Below, piece by piece: positions 26,601 to 30,090 of a stretch of 30,090 nucleotides of DNA; the first letter of the stretch is position 1; each line of letters begins with the position of its first letter. The notes beneath the pieces were generated by a model that made no database searches, was not told the origin of the DNA, and saw only the letters and a list, made by a program, of their open reading frames with translations. The stretch is from contig CAZBWK010000050.1 in the NCBI GenBank assembly GCA_964495655.1, forward strand, positions 1-30,090, written 5' to 3'. The stretch comes from JAAYJR01 sp964495655 (GTDB taxonomy: Bacteria > Bacteroidota > Bacteroidia > Bacteroidales > Prolixibacteraceae). Position numbers and translations under genes: made by a program.

Positions 26601-29600
26601 CAGGACAAACAATGTCGGGAGCAATTGTATCAAGTACCGTTATGATTTGTTTTACAAAAGCAGTATTGTCGCAAAGGTCAGTTGCAGTCCACGTGCGGGT
26701 AATTATTAATCCGTTTACACATGCAGAGTCAGAAATCGTCTCTTCAAACTGAACAAATACATCACCACAATTGTCTGTTGCAAAGACTTCCTCCGGATCA
26801 GGAACGTCGACGAAGCAGGCAACGGTTGTGTCAGCTCCAACACCCTCAATTACAGGAGGTATTGTATCCCTGACAAAAATTGTCCGGGTAGCCGACACAT
26901 CGTTGCCGCATTCGTCAACTGCCGTCCATGTTCTGGTGATGGTAAACTGGTTAGAACATATAGAGTCATAGACGGTTTCTGAATATATAACCGGTACCGG
27001 CCCGCAATTGTCGAAAGCGGTGATGGTATCAGCGGGCGGTACCTGGTTAATGCATTCTACAATAGTGTCATTAGGAATGGCCGACAGTACCGGAGGGATG
27101 GTATCCATGACAGTTACTACCTGGATGGCAGAGTCTGTGTTGCCACACTCGTCGACTGCCGACCATATTCTGGTGATGGTTAATTGGTTTTCACAAATAG
27201 AATCAGATATAAATTCTGAGTAGATTACAGATACCTCCCCGCAATTGTCTGTTGCAGTAACTGCATCAGCAGGCGGAACCTGGTCGATGCACTCAACAAT
27301 AGTATCATTCGGGTATGCAGAGAGAACCGGAGGGATGGTATCGTTAATAGTGATTTTTATGGTGCATTCAGCAAAGTTACCGCAAATGTCAGTAGCCCTG
27401 AAAGTCCGGTAAATGATCCACGGACAGCTTCCTTCAGCAATTGAATCACCCTGATGGGTGATTACCACCTCACCGCAGTTGTCAGAAGCCACCACGAGTG
27501 ATGTATCCACAGGGGGTATGTCATCTTCGCAACCGATAACTAAGATATCATCAGGACAGGTAATGACAGGAACTATCAGATCCTCTTCAACAGTAAATGA
27601 GCTGCTGCACTGAGCCGTATCGCAGTCACTTTCCACGATGTATGTGAAGCTTATTGATCCACCACAGATCAGGTCACTTAGCGGCGGCAGTTCATCTATG
27701 TTGTCAGTAGCATTGCATCCACCGGAATGGGTAAATTCTATGATCCAGTTGTTGTATGCAGTTTCAATGTCTGTTTGGTCGGTACAGGCCGCAAGCGTAG
27801 TATCCGTCGGACAGGTAACTACAAGTTCAGGTGCTTCTTCCACGGTAAATGTACTTGTGCAGTCAAGCGTATCGCAGTCACTTTCCACAACATAAGTAAA
27901 GCTTATCGAACCTCCACAGATCAAATCACTTAGCGGCGGCAGTTCATCAATATTATCAGTTGCATTGCAGCCTCCGGAGTGAGTAAATTCTGCGATCCAG
28001 CTGTTGTATGCTGTTTCTATGTCAGTTTGATCTGTGCATGCAGTTAGCACTGTATCCGTTGGGCAACTTATAATCAGTCCAGGAGCATCTTCCACAGTAA
28101 GTGAGCTGCTGCATTGAGCCGTATCGCAATCGCTTTCCACGATGTATGTGAAGGTGATCGAACCTCCACAGATCAAATCACTTAGCGACGGCAGTTCATC
28201 AATGTTATCTGTAGCGTTGCAGCCTCCGGAGTGAGTAAATCCTGCGATCCAGTTGTTGTATGCAGCTTCAATGTCTATTTGATCTGTGCATGCAGCCAGC
28301 GCTGTATCACCCGGACAGCTGACTACCAGTTCAGGAGCATCTTCCACAGTGAACGTGCTGCTGCACTGAGCCGTATCGCAGTCACTTTTCACGATGTAGG
28401 TGAAGCTGATCGAACCGCCACAGATCAGGTCACTTAGTGGCGGCAGTTCATCTATGTTGTCAGTAGCATTGCATCCACCGGAGTGAGTGAATCCGGCCAT
28501 CCAGTTGTTGTATGCTGCTTCTATGTCAGTTTGGTCGGTGCAGGCCGCAAGCGTAGTATCCGTCGGACAGGTAACTACCAGTTCAGGAGCATCTTCCACA
28601 GTAAATGAGCTGCTGCATTGAGCCGTATCGCAATCGCTTTCCACGATGTATGTGAAGCTTATTGACCCTCCGCAAATCAGGTCGGTTAGCGGCGGCAGAT
28701 CATCTATGTTGTCTGTAGCGTTGCACCCTCCGGAATGAGTAAATTCTGCGATCCAGCTGTTGTATGCTGTTTCTATGTCGGTTTGGTCAGTACATGCAGC
28801 CAGCACTGTATCCGTTGGACAGGTAACTACAAGTTCAGGTGCCTCTTCCACGGTAAATGTACTTGTACAGTCAAGCGTATCGCAGTTACTTTCCACGATG
28901 TATGTGAAGCTTATTGATCCACCACAGATCAAATCACTTAGCGGCGGCAGTTCATCAATGTTATCTGTAGCGTTACACCCGCCGGAATGAGTAAATCCTG
29001 CGATCCAGTTGTTGTAGGCTGTTTCGATTTCAGTTTGATCTGTACATGCAGTTAGCACTGTATCATCCGGACAAGAGACTACCAGTTCCGGAGCATCTTC
29101 CACAGTAAATGAGCTGCTGCATTGAGCCGTATCGCAGTCACTTTCCACGATGTAGGTGAAGCTGATCGAACCGCCACAGATCAAATCACTCAGCGACGGC
29201 AGTTCATCAATATTATCAGTTGCATTGCACCCTCCGGAATGAGTAAATCCTGCGATCCAGCTGTTGTATGCTGTTTCGATATCAGTTTGATCTGTGCATG
29301 CAGTTAGCACTGTATCACCCGGACAGCTAACTATCAGTTCAGGAGCATCTTCCACAGTAAATGAGCTGCTGCACTGAGCCGTATCGCAGTCACTTGTAAC
29401 AATGTAGGTGAAGCTTATTGATCCACCACAGATCAAATCACTTAGCGGCGGCAGTTCATCTATGTTGTCAGTAGCATTGCATCCACCGGAATGGGTAAAT
29501 TCTATGATCCAGTTGTTGTATGCAGTTTCAATGTCTGTTTGGTCGGTACAGGCCGCAAGCGTAGTATCCGTCGGACAGGTAACTACCAGTTCAGGAGCAT

Positions 29601-30090
29601 CTTCCACAGTAAATGAGCTGCTGCACTGAGCCGTATCGCAGTCACTTTCCACGACGTATGTGAAGCTGATCGAACCTCCACAGATCAAATCACTTAGCGA
29701 CGGCAGTTCATCTATGTTGTCAGTAGCATTGCATCCACCGGAGTGAGTGAATCCGGCCATCCAGTTGTTGTATGCTGCTTCTATGTCAGTTTGGTCGGTG
29801 CAGGCCGCAAGCGTAGTATCCGTCGGACAGGTAACTACCAGTTCAGGAGCATCTTCCACAGTAAATGAGCTGCTGCATTGAGCCGTATCGCAATCGCTTT
29901 CCACGATGTAGGTGAAGCTGATCGAACCGCCACAGATCAAATCACTTAGCGGCGGCAGTTCATCTATGTTGTCAGTAGCATTGCATCCACCGGAATGGGT
30001 AAATTCTATGATCCAGTTGTTGTATGCAGTTTCAATGTCTGTTTGGTCGGTACAGGCCGCAAGCGTAGTATCCGTCGGACAGGTAACTAC
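20320..30090 (-). CDS. Giant modular type IX-secreted surface protein (partial, N-terminus outside window)
   Basis: The frame is open from the right edge to a TAG stop at 20320-20322: 3256 codons visible and no start. Read towards the C-terminus it contains ten 84-residue modules, ten HYR-like modules of about 80 residues (PPxITCPDD....DNCG....DxCGN...CT.. IxVNDTI), fourteen longer modules of about 88 residues with an added 'FxxAGG' segment, one degenerate module, two Ig/cadherin-like modules ('PPVAVNDTAVASPG', 'SYSICDDGIP'), an Asp-rich 'DCDGVPDYDD' linker resembling calcium-binding thrombospondin type 3 repeats, and the CTD. The final 100 residues start 'PEGFSPNGDGVHDFF', the gliding-motility-associated type B sorting domain of the type IX secretion system. 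The protein should be exported, disulfide-rich, acidic and very long, probably an adhesin or filament. Its ligand is unknown. No secretion genes are nearby. Confidence 0.93.
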   Translation of the reverse strand, partial: VVTCPTDTTLAACTDQTDIETAYNNWIIEFTHSGGCNATDNIDELPPLSDLICGGSISFTYIVESDCDTAQCSSSFTVEDAPELVVTCPTDTTLAACTDQTDIEAAYNNWMAGFTHSGGCNATDNIDELPSLSDLICGGSISFTYVVESDCDTAQCSSSFTVEDAPELVVTCPTDTTLAACTDQTDIETAYNNWIIEFTHSGGCNATDNIDELPPLSDLICGGSISFTYIVTSDCDTAQCSSSFTVEDAPELIVSCPGDTVLTACTDQTDIETAYNSWIAGFTHSGGCNATDNIDELPSLSDLICGGSISFTYIVESDCDTAQCSSSFTVEDAPELVVSCPDDTVLTACTDQTEIETAYNNWIAGFTHSGGCNATDNIDELPPLSDLICGGSISFTYIVESNCDTLDCTSTFTVEEAPELVVTCPTDTVLAACTDQTDIETAYNSWIAEFTHSGGCNATDNIDDLPPLTDLICGGSISFTYIVESDCDTAQCSSSFTVEDAPELVVTCPTDTTLAACTDQTDIEAAYNNWMAGFTHSGGCNATDNIDELPPLSDLICGGSISFTYIVKSDCDTAQCSSTFTVEDAPELVVSCPGDTALAACTDQIDIEAAYNNWIAGFTHSGGCNATDNIDELPSLSDLICGGSITFTYIVESDCDTAQCSSSLTVEDAPGLIISCPTDTVLTACTDQTDIETAYNSWIAEFTHSGGCNATDNIDELPPLSDLICGGSISFTYVVESDCDTLDCTSTFTVEEAPELVVTCPTDTTLAACTDQTDIETAYNNWIIEFTHSGGCNATDNIDELPPLSDLICGGSISFTYIVESDCDTAQCSSSFTVEEDLIVPVITCPDDILVIGCEDDIPPVDTSLVVASDNCGEVVITHQGDSIAEGSCPWIIYRTFRATDICGNFAECTIKITINDTIPPVLSAYPNDTIVECIDQVPPADAVTATDNCGEVSVIYSEFISDSICENQLTITRIWSAVDECGNTDSAIQVVTVMDTIPPVLSAIPNDTIVECINQVPPADTITAFDNCGPVPVIYSETVYDSICSNQFTITRTWTAVDECGNDVSATRTIFVRDTIPPVIEGVGADTTVACFVDVPDPEEVFATDNCGDVFVQFEETISDSACVNGLIITRTWTATDLCDNTAFVKQIITVLDTIAPDIVCPDDLVVECESDVPEPDTSLVTASDNCGPVDVIHVGDSISDGNCPQYIYRTYRAVDECGNIAECTQVITINDTIPPEIICPDPITDLTCDQDIPEPDTASVIAYDNCGPVNIVHVADSADTEICPHTIYRVYRATDLCGNFAECTQIITINDTIPPEITCPDSDIAVNCIEDVPPPDTSLVITFDNCGPVSVIHVGDSIGQGACPLNIYRTYRAVDECGNFAECTQIITVNDTVPPQITCPLPDITVNCIEDVPPVDTSLVTASDNCGPATIIHVTDSIGEGTCPLNIYRIFRATDECGNFAECTQIITVNDTIPPQITCPDPMNIIGCMDEIPPVDTSLITASDNCGSVTITHEGDSISSDECPQIIYRKYRATDQCGNYTECIHIITVNDTIPPQITCPDDITVSCSFEVPEPDISLVSATDNCDIPEIIHIGDSISDGTCPQYIYRTYRATDNCGNFTECIQVITVNDTIPPTITCTPDIFVPVGLPVPAPYISFSEFTDEGGDADDNCALDEDSFTLVNSETVSGELADTIYRTYSIADLCGNSHTCTQTIVIETDAGTEILCPESAITAACFDDIPVPYQTLSEFISAGGEVTSKCYIDTLSFRLAGQESDGEKCPETITRTYEISDTCGNTVLCTHIIIINDTIPPQLDCPPEIVVDINEPIPAAYTDYSTFEADGGKAVDNCGIVEESFTLLDEISKPGILADTLIRTYMIADSCQNSDICDQRIIILNDLELEIICPPDIIVECRVDVPPVFEHYDDFLNAGGYASSNCGIDPGTFTFVSQVSDGNSCPETLTRTYMVEDSCGNKLYCEHLIIVHDKTPPVMDCPPDTVIAVGGSVPIPFNSYAEFVYAGGSADDNCGIDESTFNWVGDSSDGNSFPETITRTYEVFDSCGNRAACSYLIIVEGDAQLNMECPPQMLFECYGEVPPPYADHAEYVSAGGSAYSACGIDITTFAFAGELVTGQCPTTITRTYSIQDSCNNTLFCTQLIIVNDKTPPVMDCPDDLIVMPGQTTPSPFTSFAQFVGAGGSAWDNCGLVETSFRMINETRDGEHPQIISRTYEIKDSCDNRAVCTQILEVYDESVILMICPPTIILNCVQNGGNIPEPYETYNDYINAGGYAESSPFDIDPATFTLVSEISDNEHCPETITRIYSVANTNGDVVTCQQLIIINDVTPPVMRINPKLIECRSELPIRYRTQNELQGPGQGFARDECALDWSTLRFVSESSDGKKCPETVIRVYEIADMCGNLTRASEFIIIDDNMPPSVVRTPKDLTDACIIPAPYKNYEEFAQAGGLVIDNCVDFRMTWVGDVSSGDGCPRTITRTYRFTDNCGNYSDAIQLIIINDTIPPEFIKWPNDTVTECEPLTIMNSYSDFIALGGVVDDNCGVDTSTFRIFRETVSDEDVCPRTYTTTYIIEDYCGNIDTFTWVVTVNDTTPPVLNCPPDEYISLDDPTPLPFGSFSEFLAAGGDASDNCEIDEDSFLWISTDSVIGTCAETYTYTYLIADFCGNSDTCIHRVFKGDISPPELICPPDIFVVCPEDVPAPFITPAEFIAGGGKIVDNGKIDFSSFTVSETINGDGCPAEIIRTYQITDSCGYIVECSHFIFVNDTVPPQITCPPDMDFECLNDQSSPYTTIEDFITAGGMIYDNCAIDSSSFTVRETRSSAATSIEITRWYSIQDLCGNIDSCMQIINLTDTVPPDVACRDIIVMLDETGTYVLVTAELHESSYDECGIDTMYLERYILDCNDLGEALIRLYVVDVNGNIDSCTARVTVLGNTPPVAVNDTAVASPGTPVEIDLPGNDYDLNGSIDRTTVIITNNPRYGSVSVDRQTGIVTYTPYQGYSGIDNFSYSICDDGIPCGSMCDTALVIINIGDHNNPPIARNDTFTVMCYPLTGNLLRNDSDPDGDKIEMETIPVEYPMNGTVLLSSDGSFHYMPDAGFVGIDSFVYRICDTGIPSLCDYAKVIITVLPDTDCDGVPDYDDIDTECSLLIPEGFSPNGDGVHDFFQVYCIEKYPDAIMRIFDRAGNKLFEKRHYGNLNYWGSDKDAWWWGTSDNRWIIGRGTLPAGNYLYILELGNGEVRTGTVMIAY
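20680..21258 (-). repeat. Two Ig/cadherin-like modules
   Basis: Two modules of about 95 residues, each opening with PPVAVNDT or PPIARNDT and ending in VIINI or VIITVL, with 'GYSGIDNFSYSICDDGIP' and 'GFVGIDSFVYRICDTGIP' in matching places. They resemble Big_9/VCBS-type modules of secreted adhesins and differ from the six-cysteine modules. Confidence 0.7.
21499..25188 (-). repeat. Array of fourteen long (about 88-residue) six-cysteine modules
   Basis: 1230 residues in fourteen modules with the core 'PPxxxCPPD', a Phe/Tyr-rich insertion 'xxxFxxAGGxAxDNCGID', 'SF', 'ETITRTYxIxDxCGN' and an 'IIINDxx' linker. The first eight alternate: modules 1, 3, 5, 7 lack cysteines 2 and 4 while 2, 4, 6 have all six and 8 lacks 3 and 5. 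Modules 9-11 lack cysteines 1 and 6. A more degenerate module (21259-21498) follows. Confidence 0.85.
25189..27582 (-). repeat. Array of ten HYR-like modules of about 80 residues
   Basis: 798 residues in ten modules, typically PPxITCPDDIxVxC...VPPxDTSLVxASDNCGPVxxIHxGDSI....CPxxIYRTYRAxDxCGNxAECTQxITVNDTI. The pattern matches the HYR (hyalin repeat) fold. Modules 2, 3 and 4 are a divergent subgroup lacking cysteines 1 and 6 and ending in TxTWTAVDECGN. Confidence 0.88.
27583..30090 (-). repeat. Array of at least ten near-identical 252-bp (84-residue) modules, open at the edge
   Basis: Nine full modules plus most of a tenth (with its CNATDNID motif) fit an exact 252-bp period, for example the block starting CGTCGGACAG at 29569, 29821 and 30073. 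Each module runs APELVVTCPTDTxLAACTDQ, TDIExAYNxW, GFTHSGGCNATDNIDELP, LSDLICGGSISFTYxVESDC, DTAQCSSSFTVED. They have six cysteines in the same order as the HYR-like modules. No start codon is seen, so the array continues beyond the window. Confidence 0.95.
28441..28650 (-). repeat. Perfect 210-bp block, copy of 29701-29910
   Basis: Line-by-line comparison shows no mismatch over 210 bp between 28441-28650 and 29701-29910, five units (1260 bp) apart, with the flanking bases on both sides different. A second block, 27674-27822, is identical over 149 bp to 29438-29586 and to 29942-30090. Confidence 0.92.

Noticed and set aside
27638..29629. Repeated plus-strand open frames opposite the 252-bp array
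   Set aside because: They recur at the 252-bp period and are mirror images of the minus-strand repeat; the opposite frame encodes a coherent six-cysteine protein.
29938..29940. Start of the giant gene at 29940
   Set aside because: This is a Leu codon (TTG) within a module; the same frame continues without a stop to the window edge, so the gene is truncated there.
27583..30090. 252-bp array as CRISPR or other spacer array
   Set aside because: The unit is continuous coding sequence with an uninterrupted frame and no unique spacers.

Overview
The window looks like chromosomal DNA of a Bacteroidota bacterium, most likely of the Bacteroidales/Marinilabiliales type. The reasons are a C-terminal type IX secretion sorting domain of the gliding-motility kind on a very large repeat protein, several start-proximal promoter elements close to the Bacteroidota -7 consensus TAnnTTTG, few recognisable Shine-Dalgarno sites, and family types common in that phylum (DUF4783, a stand-alone RQC protein, mutL followed by two rhomboids). 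The genus cannot be read from the sequence. No tRNA, rRNA, transposase, phage gene or CRISPR array was seen.

Layout. (1) 8-2989, minus strand: a TetR regulator, a TolC-like outer membrane protein and a lipoprotein HlyD-type adaptor, the left part of a tripartite ABC efflux operon whose transporter genes lie beyond base 1. (2) 3264-4610, plus strand: a divergent MATE exporter; the spacer holds repeated operator-like sites. (3) 4643-8574, minus strand: a five-gene cluster read in the order AbiEi antitoxin, AbiEii toxin, secreted serpin, unknown two-TM protein, stand-alone RQC winged-helix protein. It is preceded by a good promoter and an inverted repeat. (4) 8647-9456, minus strand: a patatin-like phospholipase. 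(5) 9457-9776: a gene-free stretch of short palindromes and 21-bp tandem repeats. (6) 9777-13684, plus strand: a tight operon of a small membrane protein, mutL and two abutting rhomboid proteases. (7) 13696-13823: a tandem 13-bp repeat between convergent genes. (8) 13854-15293, minus strand: a BrkB/YihY membrane protein and a secreted DUF4783 protein. (9) 15407-19544, plus strand: rlmH and a very large NtrY-like histidine kinase one base apart, ending in a terminator-like hairpin. (10) 19925-20323, plus strand: a small phosphoribosyltransferase.

(11) 20320-30090, minus strand and open at the right edge: one third of the window is a single reading frame of at least 3256 codons encoding a secreted, cysteine-rich, modular surface protein. 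Read from its N-terminal side it has at least ten nearly identical 84-residue modules, then ten HYR-like modules of about 80 residues, then fourteen longer modules of about 88 residues, one degenerate module, two Ig/cadherin-like modules, a calcium-binding-like Asp-rich linker and the type IX sorting domain. All three module classes share one six-cysteine frame. Cysteines are lost from individual modules almost only in fixed pairs (1 with 6, 2 with 4, 3 with 5), which suggests the disulfide connectivity directly. The outermost array is homogenised at DNA level, with a 210-bp block repeated without a mismatch five units apart. This protein is the most distinctive object in the window. The rest is mostly recognisable housekeeping, envelope and defence-type genes.
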